Of a stretch of DNA of 64,000 nt, positions 8,227 through 16,484 are shown piece by piece. Origin of the DNA: an uncultured Pseudothermotoga sp. (GTDB taxonomy: Bacteria > Thermotogota > Thermotogae > Thermotogales > DSM-5069); NCBI GenBank assembly GCA_937995655.1, contig CALKJI010000007.1, forward strand, positions 1-64,000, in the 5' to 3' direction. Within the stretch, counting starts at the first letter, position 1, and every line of letters begins with the position of its first letter. Position numbers and translations under genes: made by a program. The notes under the pieces are model-generated. The model ran no database searches, was not told where the DNA came from, and saw only the letters and a program-made list of their open reading frames with translations.

Positions 8227-9100
8227 TTTTGTACATTCGGTGATCTCTTCATCTGTTCCAATTATCTTGGCAGCCTTGGGAGGGATGTTCACAAATCTGG
8301 TTGGAAAGCTCAATGTAGCTCTTGAGGGCATGATGCTTACCTCGGCCTTTGTAGCTATATATGTTGCAGAAAAAACAAGAAGCCTTTCCATAGCCTTATT
8401 GGTATCGATTTTAGTGAGCTGCATCTATGCAATGTTGATCGTCCTTGCAAACAATTTGAAGGCAAATATCTTCCTTGCCGGATTGGCGATCAACCTCTTT
8501 GCAAGTGGATTGACCAGTTTTCTCATGACCTTTCTTTTTGGTTCAAAAGGTACCATTGTATCTCAAAATTCACCGATTTTGAAAAAAATAAAACTGCCAT
8601 TCATTGACAGTCTTCCCTCCTTTGGCAAGGTACTTAGTGGATACAACATCTTGGAGTATTTGACTTTTCTACTCACCTTCCTGTGTTATGTACTGATCAG
8701 CAAGACTACATTAGGGTATCGCATGAGAGCTTGTGGAAAAAATCCATCTGTTGCCAGAAACCTTGGTATAGATGTTGACAAAATGATAGTTACAAGCTTT
8801 CTCCTTTGTGGAATTTTTTCGGGATTTGCCGGTGCTATCTTGTCATTGTCCATGAGGTCCTTTGTAGCTGGTATGAGCAACAACAGAGGATGGTTGGCCC
8901 TGGTGGCAATCATAATTGGTAGGGAAAATGTCTTCAAGGTTGTTCTTACATGCTTGATCTTTGGATCGTTCAGCTTTCTTTCAGATTTTCTTCAACCATT
9001 CTCGAAGATTCCAGCTGAACTATTGATGAGTCTTCCTTATGTTCTCACAGTTGTTGTTATATTATTCTATGGTTACCTAAGAAAAGGGGTAAGGATATGA
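8216..9100 (+). CDS. ABC importer permease (BPD_transp_2, YufQ type)
   Basis: The second membrane subunit, 294 residues, starts at ATG behind AGAAGGA. It has the smaller-permease hallmark LGGMFTNLVGKLNVALEGMM near the N-terminus and the coupling stretch MRACGKNPSVARNLGI, equivalent to the EAA loop. Together with the preceding permease it forms the heterodimeric channel. Its stop overlaps the RpiR start as ATGA. Confidence 0.9.
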   Translation: MAADFVHSVISSSVPIILAALGGMFTNLVGKLNVALEGMMLTSAFVAIYVAEKTRSLSIALLVSILVSCIYAMLIVLANNLKANIFLAGLAINLFASGLTSFLMTFLFGSKGTIVSQNSPILKKIKLPFIDSLPSFGKVLSGYNILEYLTFLLTFLCYVLISKTTLGYRMRACGKNPSVARNLGIDVDKMIVTSFLLCGIFSGFAGAILSLSMRSFVAGMSNNRGWLALVAIIIGRENVFKVVLTCLIFGSFSFLSDFLQPFSKIPAELLMSLPYVLTVVVILFYGYLRKGVRI

Positions 9101-9948
9101 ATGTGGTGAGTATCTTTCAAAGCATGAAGGATATGTTGCCAACTCTCAGCGACTCACAAGGACGAATAGCAAAACTCATCATAGAACAACCCACAAAGGT
9201 ACTGCAGTTGAGCATAGTTGAATTTGCTCGTTTGTGTAAAACTTCTCCTTCAACGATCGTCGAGCTTTGCAAAAGGCTTGGTTTCTCTGGTTTCAAGACT
9301 TTGAAAATTGCGATTGCCCAGGAGATAAATTTGTTGCAGACTATGAGACCAGATCCATCAAGAATAGGTCAAATAAACAAGAACTTCTTTGACTTTGTCT
9401 TTTCAGAGCTCAAAGAATCGATTCAAATTGTGAATGAAGATCACATAAGAGATGCCGCACAGATCATTCTATCGAGCAGTATCGTTGAGATCCTCGCTTA
9501 TGGTTTTGATGCCATAGCCGGGAAGGATCTTTTTCTGAAACTGAAGGAATTTGGGTTTCAAGTAAATTTCTTTGATAATCCCTTTTTGCAAAGCATATCT
9601 GCTGCACATCTTGGCAAGAAGGGATGTGCTGTAGCCATCTCTAGCAGTCATTCTTCAACCGATCTCCTTGATTCCATGAATTACTCGAGAGGTTCCGGTG
9701 CGAAGGTCATAGCCATAGCCTCTCCCGCCTCTAGAATTGCCCAAGCCTGTGATATATTACTACCTACATATGTCAAGACCGAGGTTTTCTCAGAAGGTGG
9801 CTTTTTGACACGGTACTTACAACTACTCATTGTAGATTTTGTAATTTTGAAGATGTATGAACTGGACAAAGGGAAATTGGAAGAACATTACAGAAGCTTC
9901 GAACAGATATTGGCTCACAAAAGAAGGGGAGATAAAGGTGTATTCTGA
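9097..9948 (+). CDS. RpiR-family transcriptional regulator (HTH plus SIS)
   Basis: A sugar-phosphate-responsive regulator of 283 residues. Residues 1-77 are the HTH_6 domain (LSIVEFARLCKTSPSTIVEL, then CKRLGFSGFKTLKIAIAQE). Residues 120-255 are a SIS domain (GFDAIAGKDLFLKLKEFG, then CAVAISSSHSSTDLLDSM), which binds phosphosugars. Its place between the permeases and the sugar kinase suggests that it senses the kinase product. The dyad at 4633-4664 is the obvious operator candidate. The start GGGGTAAGGATATG overlaps the permease stop. Confidence 0.9.
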   Translation: MNVVSIFQSMKDMLPTLSDSQGRIAKLIIEQPTKVLQLSIVEFARLCKTSPSTIVELCKRLGFSGFKTLKIAIAQEINLLQTMRPDPSRIGQINKNFFDFVFSELKESIQIVNEDHIRDAAQIILSSSIVEILAYGFDAIAGKDLFLKLKEFGFQVNFFDNPFLQSISAAHLGKKGCAVAISSSHSSTDLLDSMNYSRGSGAKVIAIASPASRIAQACDILLPTYVKTEVFSEGGFLTRYLQLLIVDFVILKMYELDKGKLEEHYRSFEQILAHKRRGDKGVF

Positions 9949-11335
9949 ACTCTTTGCAGCCATAGACATTGGCACAACCAATGTCAAAGTAGCAGTCTTC
10001 GATGAAAATTTTGACACAGTCTTTGATTTTCAACGAAGGTGCACTGAATCTAAAGCAAACAACACACACGAGATTGACCCTGAAAAGTGGTGGAAGATCG
10101 TTGCACAGGGTTTTCACACTATGGACCAAAATTTGAGAAAAAAGATTGTCTCAATTTGCACAACGGGCCAGGGACCAACGACTGTACTCGTTGACAAAGA
10201 TGGTAGAACGGTCAGAAAAGCTATCACTTGGCTTGACAAAAGAGGATATGAATATATCAATTCTATAATCGAGAGAGGAATCGATGAGCAAATCGCTACG
10301 GTGATCTCCCATCTCCTTTCAATTGAAAAAGATATTGATCAAGCTTATCTGATTCAGCCTAGTGATTATATAGTTCTGAAATTGACAGGTTCCATAGTGA
10401 ACGCAACCTTTCCATTTGAAGGATATCTTCCGTGGGACAAGAAAACTTTAGAAATTTATGATTTGGATAAGACCTTCCACATACCGGAGTTGGTACCAGC
10501 AGGAAGCATAATCGGTAAGATCAGTAAAGAAGTTTCCAAAACCTTGGGACTGAACGACCAAGTTAAAATCGTCGCCGGATCTGTAGATTTTGCCATGGCC
10601 CTTGTCGGTACAGGTGTTTTGGAAGATGGGATGCTCTGCGATCGAGGCGGCACATCTCAGGGATTGACACTTTGCAGTAGGGAAAGATTTTGTTGTCAAG
10701 GTCTAATAACGGTGCCCTTTTTCATAAAGGACCATTGGAAAGTAAGCGCTGTCATGACAACGACAGGCAAGTCCTACGAATGGCTGTCACGAAATGTGAC
10801 CAGAACAAGATTGGTGGAACTATCCCAGTTGATCGCTGTGAAAAGGCCAACGAACGTGATTTTCTTGCCACATTTGAACGGTGAAAGAAGTCCATATTGG
10901 AACAAAGACCTCAAAGGAGTATTCTTTGGATTGACGCTGAAGGATGATTGGAGATCTCTTTTAGTCTCTGTAATTGAAGGTGTTGCCTATGCCATGAAAA
11001 ACATTGTTCAGATAATGGAGTCGTGTGGATACAAGATAAAGACCATCAGGGCAACAGGCGGCCAAGCCATGAATGAACTATGGAACCAGATAAAGGCAGA
11101 CGTCTTAGGAAAAGAAATTGAAGTACCAGAGGTTTTCGATTCAGAACTGCTCGGTTGCGCAATAATCTCAAAGTCGGCTTTGACGGGAGAAAGTTTCACA
11201 GAACTGAGTAAAAAGCTTGTAAAGATTTCAAAGGTATTTACCCCTTTGATGGCCAGACACGACGAATACGAAAGATGTTTCCAAGTCTACAAGGAACTGC
11301 ATGAACGCAATATCGATCTTTTCAGTAAGCTGTGA
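9938..11335 (+). CDS. FGGY-family carbohydrate kinase
   Basis: A 465-residue kinase of the xylulokinase/gluconate kinase superfamily. The phosphate-1 motif is AIDIGTTNVKVAVFDENFD at the N-terminus. ICTTGQGPTTVLVDKDGR, TWLDKRG and ATGGQAMNELWNQIKAD complete the ATPase fold and the C-terminal FGGY signature. I start it at GTG 9938, behind AAGGGGAG; longer in-frame starts lie deep inside rpiR without a ribosome site. The substrate is not clear from sequence. Operon context (BMP importer, RpiR regulator) suggests it phosphorylates the imported compound. Its TGA shares the hexamer TGATCA with the stop of the convergent gene. Confidence 0.87.
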   Translation: MYSELFAAIDIGTTNVKVAVFDENFDTVFDFQRRCTESKANNTHEIDPEKWWKIVAQGFHTMDQNLRKKIVSICTTGQGPTTVLVDKDGRTVRKAITWLDKRGYEYINSIIERGIDEQIATVISHLLSIEKDIDQAYLIQPSDYIVLKLTGSIVNATFPFEGYLPWDKKTLEIYDLDKTFHIPELVPAGSIIGKISKEVSKTLGLNDQVKIVAGSVDFAMALVGTGVLEDGMLCDRGGTSQGLTLCSRERFCCQGLITVPFFIKDHWKVSAVMTTTGKSYEWLSRNVTRTRLVELSQLIAVKRPTNVIFLPHLNGERSPYWNKDLKGVFFGLTLKDDWRSLLVSVIEGVAYAMKNIVQIMESCGYKIKTIRATGGQAMNELWNQIKADVLGKEIEVPEVFDSELLGCAIISKSALTGESFTELSKKLVKISKVFTPLMARHDEYERCFQVYKELHERNIDLFSKL

Positions 11336-12301
11336 TCATCCAAGATTACAGAAGAATTCGACGGCAGCAGAGGCATTTGCCCTCGGATTGTATCCTCCTT
11401 CTTGAATGACCAGTGTTGGCAACTTCAACTTTGAAATCTGTTTTGCAACTTTTGCATAATCTTCATCTTCTAAATTGAACTTACCAAATGGATCATCTTT
11501 ATGGGTGTCAAACCCAAGAGAGAGTATGAGCACATCAGGATAGTAATCCCTTATCTCTCTAATGGCATAAGAAAGTGCTTCAGAATACTCTTTCCAATCT
11601 GCACGTGGTGGCAAAGGTAGGTTCAAATTGAAGCCTTCACCTGCTCCTTCTCCAATCTCACTCTCTTTACCGCTGATCCAAGGATAGAAAATCTTTGGAT
11701 CACCATGAATCGATATATAGTAAACAAAATCAACGTTGTAAAAGATCTGTTGGGTCCCATTACCGTGATGAAAATCAAGATCCAGTATGACTATCCTTTC
11801 GGTCCCTCTCTTGATGAGATAACTTGCCGCAATGGCTGCATTGTTGAAATAACAATAGCCTCCGCATAAATTCCGTGTAGCATGATGCCCCGGTGGCCTA
11901 ACCAAAGCATATACGACATTAACATCTGATTCTATAATCGATGCTGCCGTCAAGGTCACATCAACGGCCCTTTTGGCAACATCAAAGGTGTTGTGAAGAA
12001 TGGGCGTTCCTGTATCAAAACACATATCATAGCCAAAGACCTCTAGTATGTATTCCTCATTCTCTGCCACTGATGCCGATTTTGTTTTCAACCACTCCAC
12101 ATATGCTTCCTCGTGTACCATGTAAAGATAATTTATGGGGAACCTACTCGGCGGAACAAGATTATCAAAACCATGAAGTATCAGTGCTTCTTTTATAGTA
12201 TCTATTCTGTCTGGTTTTTCAGGATTCTCTATGAACCTACCATTGTCGATCTCCTTGGTTGGTCTGTAAGTTGAATGGAAGGAATCATAGACTATTTTCA
12301 T
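11336..12301 (-). CDS. Histone deacetylase-superfamily amidohydrolase (acetylpolyamine/AcuC-like)
   Basis: A zinc deacetylase of 321 residues. The catalytic His pair is in RPPGHHATRNL. The zinc ligands are in DLDFHHGNGTQ and LSLGFDTHKDDPFG, and EGGYN closes the pocket, so all active-site elements are present. Bacterial members deacetylate polyamines, acetoin-pathway enzymes or unknown amides; the N-terminal region with ENPEKPDRIDTI fits the acetylpolyamine type best. The start ATG overlaps the rpiB stop by 4 bases (ATGA), with GAGGAGATGGACAA before it. It is the last gene of the metG-to-HDAC run. Confidence 0.87.
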   Translation of the reverse strand: MKIVYDSFHSTYRPTKEIDNGRFIENPEKPDRIDTIKEALILHGFDNLVPPSRFPINYLYMVHEEAYVEWLKTKSASVAENEEYILEVFGYDMCFDTGTPILHNTFDVAKRAVDVTLTAASIIESDVNVVYALVRPPGHHATRNLCGGYCYFNNAAIAASYLIKRGTERIVILDLDFHHGNGTQQIFYNVDFVYYISIHGDPKIFYPWISGKESEIGEGAGEGFNLNLPLPPRADWKEYSEALSYAIREIRDYYPDVLILSLGFDTHKDDPFGKFNLEDEDYAKVAKQISKLKLPTLVIQEGGYNPRANASAAVEFFCNLG

Positions 12302-12735
12302 TTGTCCATCTCCTCAATTTTTTTCACGCGCTTTTCATGCCTTCCTCCTTCAAATCTCTCACTCAAGAACACTTCTGTTATCCATTGTGCAAGCTCACTG
12401 CTTATGAGCCTACCGGGGAGCACAAGTACATTCGCATCGTTGTGCAATCTTGCAAGCCTTGCCATCTCAGGAAACCAACAGAGTGCGGCACGTATACCTT
12501 TTATCCTGTTTGCCGCTATACTCATTCCGATTCCAGTACCACAAATCAATATTCCAAAATCAGCGTTTTTACTTTTTATATCATTTGCTACCTTCTTTGC
12601 AAAATCTGGATAGTCAACGGAATCTTCAGAATATGTTCCCTCATCGAGAACCTTGAAATCTTTCGATATTAAAAAGCCCTTGAGGGCTTCCTTGAGCTTG
12701 AATCCAGCGTGATCCGAGCCAAGGGCAATTTTCAA
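12298..12735 (-). CDS. rpiB: Ribose 5-phosphate isomerase B
   Basis: The 145-residue enzyme interconverts ribose 5-phosphate and ribulose 5-phosphate in the pentose phosphate pathway. It has the substrate-phosphate motif GSDHAGFKLKE at the start, the catalytic Cys65 in LICGTGIGMSIAANR, and ARLHNDANVLVLPGR, all as in RpiB/LacAB proteins. The start is TTG, with GGAGAG upstream. It lies 6 bases downstream of the STAS gene. Confidence 0.93.
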   Translation of the reverse strand: MKIALGSDHAGFKLKEALKGFLISKDFKVLDEGTYSEDSVDYPDFAKKVANDIKSKNADFGILICGTGIGMSIAANRIKGIRAALCWFPEMARLARLHNDANVLVLPGRLISSELAQWITEVFLSERFEGGRHEKRVKKIEEMDK

Positions 12736-12741
12736 TTACAA

Positions 12742-13095
12742 TCACTCTCCAAAAAAGACTTTCAAGGCCTCTTCAATGGACTCACGCATCGAGAAAACTG
12801 AATCGAGCATCGTCATCTTGAAAATTCTTTTCAAGTTGCTTTCAAGCCCACAGAGCACCAGGGTACCACCACTCATCCTGCACGATCTTTGAAGGCTTAT
12901 CAAAACACCAAGTGCCGTACTGTCAATGTAATCGACTTGAGATAGATCAAGGATGATATTCACCTTGCCTTGTTGTACGAAATTTGTTTTGATGTCTTCT
13001 TTAAAGTCTAAAGCATTACTCATATCAAGTTCTCCGTTGGGACGAATTATCCAAACGTTCTTTATATTAGTCGTACTGTAAAGTTTGTTATTCAT
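12742..13095 (-). CDS. STAS-domain anti-sigma factor antagonist
   Basis: A single STAS domain of 117 residues. The loop LSQVDYIDSTALGVLISL holds Ser59, the residue that a partner anti-sigma kinase phosphorylates in SpoIIAA/RsbV proteins. No kinase, phosphatase or sigma factor is encoded nearby, so the partner must lie elsewhere. The start overlaps the lexA stop by 8 bases, which implies translational coupling to the SOS repressor. Confidence 0.88.
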   Translation of the reverse strand: MNNKLYSTTNIKNVWIIRPNGELDMSNALDFKEDIKTNFVQQGKVNIILDLSQVDYIDSTALGVLISLQRSCRMSGGTLVLCGLESNLKRIFKMTMLDSVFSMRESIEEALKVFFGE

Positions 13096-13687
13096 AAACT
13101 CTTATCACTCCCACCACTTTCCCGACGATCTTCACCCGTGATGAATCAATCTCTACTGGCTTTAGTTTGTAATTTGCGGGTTGAAGAATCACTTTTTCCT
13201 CTTGCAGATAAACCCTTTTCAAAGTGGTTTCGTTGTTGTCTATCAGGACTGCGGCTATGTCACCGTTTTCAATAAGCTCTTGCTTTCTGACGACTACATA
13301 ATCCTTATCTATGATGTGTTCTTCTATCATGCTGTCGCCCTTCACTCTCAATAGAAAATGTTCAAAGCCACTCTTCACCATGCTGATTGGTACTTCAACA
13401 AGTTCGTTTGGATTTTCCACTGCCTCAATGGCAGTCCCGGCAGCGATATTACCAATGACAGGCAATCTAACCGATTCAGATCTACCCAGGACCTTTATAC
13501 TCCTTGCCTTTCTGCCTCTTGTGATGTAACCTTTCCTTTCTAAAGCATCAAGATGGATCATGGCGCCTCTTGGAGTTATGCGAAAAGCCCTGGCAACATC
13601 CCTAACACTTGGAGGATACCCGTGTTTATCTAAATAAGAAAGGACAAAATCGAGCACTCTCTTTTGCCTTTCTGTCAATTCTTTCAT
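13088..13687 (-). CDS. lexA: SOS repressor LexA
   Basis: A 199-residue repressor-protease. Residues 1-65 are the winged helix (YPPSVRDVARAFRITPRGAM). The self-cleavage bond is Ala83-Gly84 in IAAGTAI. The catalytic dyad is Ser119 (VKGDSMIEEHI) and Lys157 (TTLKRVY). All are intact, so RecA-stimulated autocleavage is expected. It overlaps both neighbours (archease by 4 bases, STAS by 8). It is thus cotranscribed with gyrA, placing the damage response and supercoiling on one transcript. Confidence 0.95.
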   Translation of the reverse strand: MKELTERQKRVLDFVLSYLDKHGYPPSVRDVARAFRITPRGAMIHLDALERKGYITRGRKARSIKVLGRSESVRLPVIGNIAAGTAIEAVENPNELVEVPISMVKSGFEHFLLRVKGDSMIEEHIIDKDYVVVRKQELIENGDIAAVLIDNNETTLKRVYLQEEKVILQPANYKLKPVEIDSSRVKIVGKVVGVIRVYE

Positions 13688-14061
13688 GTGTCAAACACCA
13701 CCTTCAGGATTATCTTACCTTCTTTTTGTGTGATTTTCAATTCGTGATATGTGAGAGCCTTTAACTCGATACCTTGAAGCTTTGAAAAAGTGACAAAATC
13801 ACATTTTAAGGTATTGTCAATTCTGCAACTGTGCACGAAAAGTTTTTTTGCATCTATCATATATATCCAGTCATTGACTGTGTCAAAAACTAAGTCTTCC
13901 ATCTCTTTGATTGGATACTCTTTCTCAAGAACCGGTGTTTTTCCAAGTACCGGCTTGTAGTTATCCATCAAAATCTGAATTAGATCACTGAAGAGTGACT
14001 CCATGTCATGGCAGATCAATTCATATCTCAGATCTGCAGTATGATCTAACTCTCTGTACAT
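13684..14061 (-). CDS. Archease family protein
   Basis: A 125-residue archease. The family's metal-binding residues appear in [10 protein letters not shown] near the N-terminus, in the stretch around [11 protein letters not shown], and in the final VVFDT. In archaea and animals archease activates the RNA ligase RtcB. No rtcB is in this window, so the partner is elsewhere or the protein has another role. The start overlaps the gyrA stop by 16 bases. Confidence 0.88.
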   Translation of the reverse strand: MYRELDHTADLRYELICHDMESLFSDLIQILMDNYKPVLGKTPVLEKEYPIKEMEDLVFDTVNDWIYMIDAKKLFVHSCRIDNTLKCDFVTFSKLQGIELKALTYHELKITQKEGKIILKVVFDT

Positions 14062-16472
14062 GGTTCTACCACCGCAAAATGTGAAACTTCATCTGACTCT
14101 GACAGTTCAACGATCTTAACTCCTTTAGCCATTCTACTCAACAAGCTTACCGTCGAGGCCTTGAATCTTATGGACTGACCATTTTTAGTCATAACTATCA
14201 CATCGGAATCAGGATCGGTTATTACATCTATGCCGCATAGCTCGCCGGCTTTTTCTACGCCAGGCATCGTTTTTATGCCGATACCGCCTCGGCTTTGTAT
14301 CCTATATTCACTCAATGGAGAACGCTTTCCAAAACCCCTTGCCGTTATGGTGAGAATTTCGCAATTTTGATCTGAAATATTCACCATACCAACTACTTGG
14401 TCGCCTTCTCTTAACCTAATACCCGTGACGCCCATTGCCCCCCTGCCCATCTGCCTTACTTCCTTGAGCTGGAACCTAATCGACATTCCGTGCTTGGTTG
14501 CAAGAATTATATGATCGTCTTCATTGCTAGATAGTGTCGCTGCAACAACCATGTCACTGTCTTCGAAGGTTATAGCTCGGATACCACGACTGGTAACATT
14601 CTCAAACTCTTTCAGGGGCGTCCTCTTTATTTTACCATTCTTGGTTACTAAGACCAGATCACCCAGCCATTCATCGAAAGATATCATTGTCAAAACAGAT
14701 TCATCTTCTTCAAGGTTCAGATAAACTTTCACCGGTTTTCCCTTACTGTCGCGTCCTGTAATTTCTATCTCATAGTTTTTCAGTATGTATGCCTTGCCCT
14801 TTGAGGTGACAAACAGTGTTTGAGAGTGCGTTCTACTCGTACAAACAGTGAGTATTTCATCATCTTCGGTGGTCCTAACACCAACGATTCCCTTTCCACC
14901 TCTCCTTTGACTGCGATAATCTTTCAGATTTGTAGACTTCAGATAACCCTTTTCAGTGAGCGTGATCACTATCTCTTCATTTGGTATGAGATCTTCAGGC
15001 ATGTACTCTAATTCTTCTAAAGCATTCTCGATCTTTGTCTTTCTATCATCTGCATATTTTTTCTTAAGTTCCTCAAGTTCCTGATACATCACATCGTAGA
15101 CTCTTTCATCACGCGTAAGAATGTCTTTAACATCTTCGATCTTTTTGACTAGCTGCGAATATTCACTCTGAAGTTTTTCAATCTCAAGGCTCGTCAATCT
15201 ACCAAGTCTCATGTCGAGGATAGCCTTTGCCTGCTCTTGTGTTATGGAAAGCGTTTCAATCAAATTCTTCGAAGCTTCATCGGTATCTTTGCTCGATCGA
15301 ATTATATCCACTACTACACCAACTGCACGAGCGGCCTTCATAATACCTTCCAAAAGGTGTGCTCTCCTTGAATAAAGATTCAGCTCAAACTGAGACCTTG
15401 CTTTGATAACATCGTATCTATGTTTTATGAAAGCCTTGAGTAATTGGACCAGATTCATTAACTTTGGTCTTCGGTTATCAATCACGAGCATCTGAACACC
15501 AAAAGATGTCTGTAAAGATGTATGTTTGTACAAGTTATTCAATATGATATTGTATTTAGCATTTTTCGGGAATTCTATAACGATTCTTGTACCTCTTTTA
15601 TCTGATTCATCTCTGATATTCTTTATCGTTATCTTGGGATTCCTCTGGGCATAGGCAGCTATTTCTTCTATGAGTGCCGCTTTACTGACATTGTACGGGA
15701 TCTCAGTTATCACCAAGTTGTCGTATTTCTTACCCTCTTCAAACTCAACCTTAGCCCTGAGTACAATTCTGCCCTTCCCAGTGGCATAGATCTCGGGCAA
15801 TTCGTTGGCGTTGACAACCACCGCGCCTGTTGGAAAATCTGGACCTTTGATCTCTTCAAGCAATTCAGAGATAGTCATGTTTGGGTTTCTTATTAGCCTC
15901 TGGGTAGCATTTATAACTTCTTTTATATTGTGTGGTGGTATGCTCGTTGCCATACCGACGGCTATTCCACTTGCCCCGTTGATCAAAAGATTTGGCACCT
16001 TCGATGGCAAAACAACTGGCTCATCAAGTGAATCATCAAAGTTCTTCATCATTGGTACGGTTTCTTTATCGAGGTCTTGCAATATCTCTTCTGCAAGCTC
16101 TGAGAGCTTTGCCTCGGTGTATCTCATGGCTGCAGGGGGATCTCTGTCTATGGAGCCAAAATTTCCCTGACCTATCACCAAAGGATATCTCATCGTGAAG
16201 GGTTGAGCAAGCCTCACAAGTGCATCATAAACAGAAGCATCGCCATGAGGATGATACTTCCCCAAAACCTCACCAACTATCCTTGCACATTTTTTAGATT
16301 GAGCATTATGAGTCAAACCAAGTTCATACATAGCGTAAAGAATTCTGCGCTGAACTGGTTTTAATCCGTCACGCACATCGGGAATAGCGCGTCCTATGAT
16401 GACGCTCATTGAATAATTCATGTAAAGTTCTACAAGTTCTTCTTCTATATTTTTTGGAAGAACATCTGCCAC
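14046..16472 (-). CDS. gyrA: DNA gyrase subunit A
   Basis: An 808-residue topoisomerase subunit. The catalytic Tyr118 is in [11 protein letters not shown]. The helix-turn-helix region [19 protein letters not shown] (quinolone-resistance region) is canonical. The C-terminal pinwheel contains the GyrA box QRRGGKG, which marks a true gyrase rather than ParC. The start is GTG with AGGAGG 8 bases upstream. It lies 12 bases behind metG and leads into archease, lexA and STAS. Confidence 0.96.
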   Translation of the reverse strand: MADVLPKNIEEELVELYMNYSMSVIIGRAIPDVRDGLKPVQRRILYAMYELGLTHNAQSKKCARIVGEVLGKYHPHGDASVYDALVRLAQPFTMRYPLVIGQGNFGSIDRDPPAAMRYTEAKLSELAEEILQDLDKETVPMMKNFDDSLDEPVVLPSKVPNLLINGASGIAVGMATSIPPHNIKEVINATQRLIRNPNMTISELLEEIKGPDFPTGAVVVNANELPEIYATGKGRIVLRAKVEFEEGKKYDNLVITEIPYNVSKAALIEEIAAYAQRNPKITIKNIRDESDKRGTRIVIEFPKNAKYNIILNNLYKHTSLQTSFGVQMLVIDNRRPKLMNLVQLLKAFIKHRYDVIKARSQFELNLYSRRAHLLEGIMKAARAVGVVVDIIRSSKDTDEASKNLIETLSITQEQAKAILDMRLGRLTSLEIEKLQSEYSQLVKKIEDVKDILTRDERVYDVMYQELEELKKKYADDRKTKIENALEELEYMPEDLIPNEEIVITLTEKGYLKSTNLKDYRSQRRGGKGIVGVRTTEDDEILTVCTSRTHSQTLFVTSKGKAYILKNYEIEITGRDSKGKPVKVYLNLEEDESVLTMISFDEWLGDLVLVTKNGKIKRTPLKEFENVTSRGIRAITFEDSDMVVAATLSSNEDDHIILATKHGMSIRFQLKEVRQMGRGAMGVTGIRLREGDQVVGMVNISDQNCEILTITARGFGKRSPLSEYRIQSRGGIGIKTMPGVEKAGELCGIDVITDPDSDVIVMTKNGQSIRFKASTVSLLSRMAKGVKIVELSESDEVSHFAVVEPCTES

Positions 16473-16484
16473 TCTCAGACCCTC

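Noticed and set aside
9857-9937. N-terminal extension of the FGGY kinase
   Set aside because: It lies in the rpiR coding sequence with no ribosome site, and the kinase fold begins right after GTG 9938.
12259-12672. Plus-strand open frames opposite rpiB
   Set aside because: rpiB has intact catalytic motifs; the mirror frames have Cys-rich composition without any pattern.
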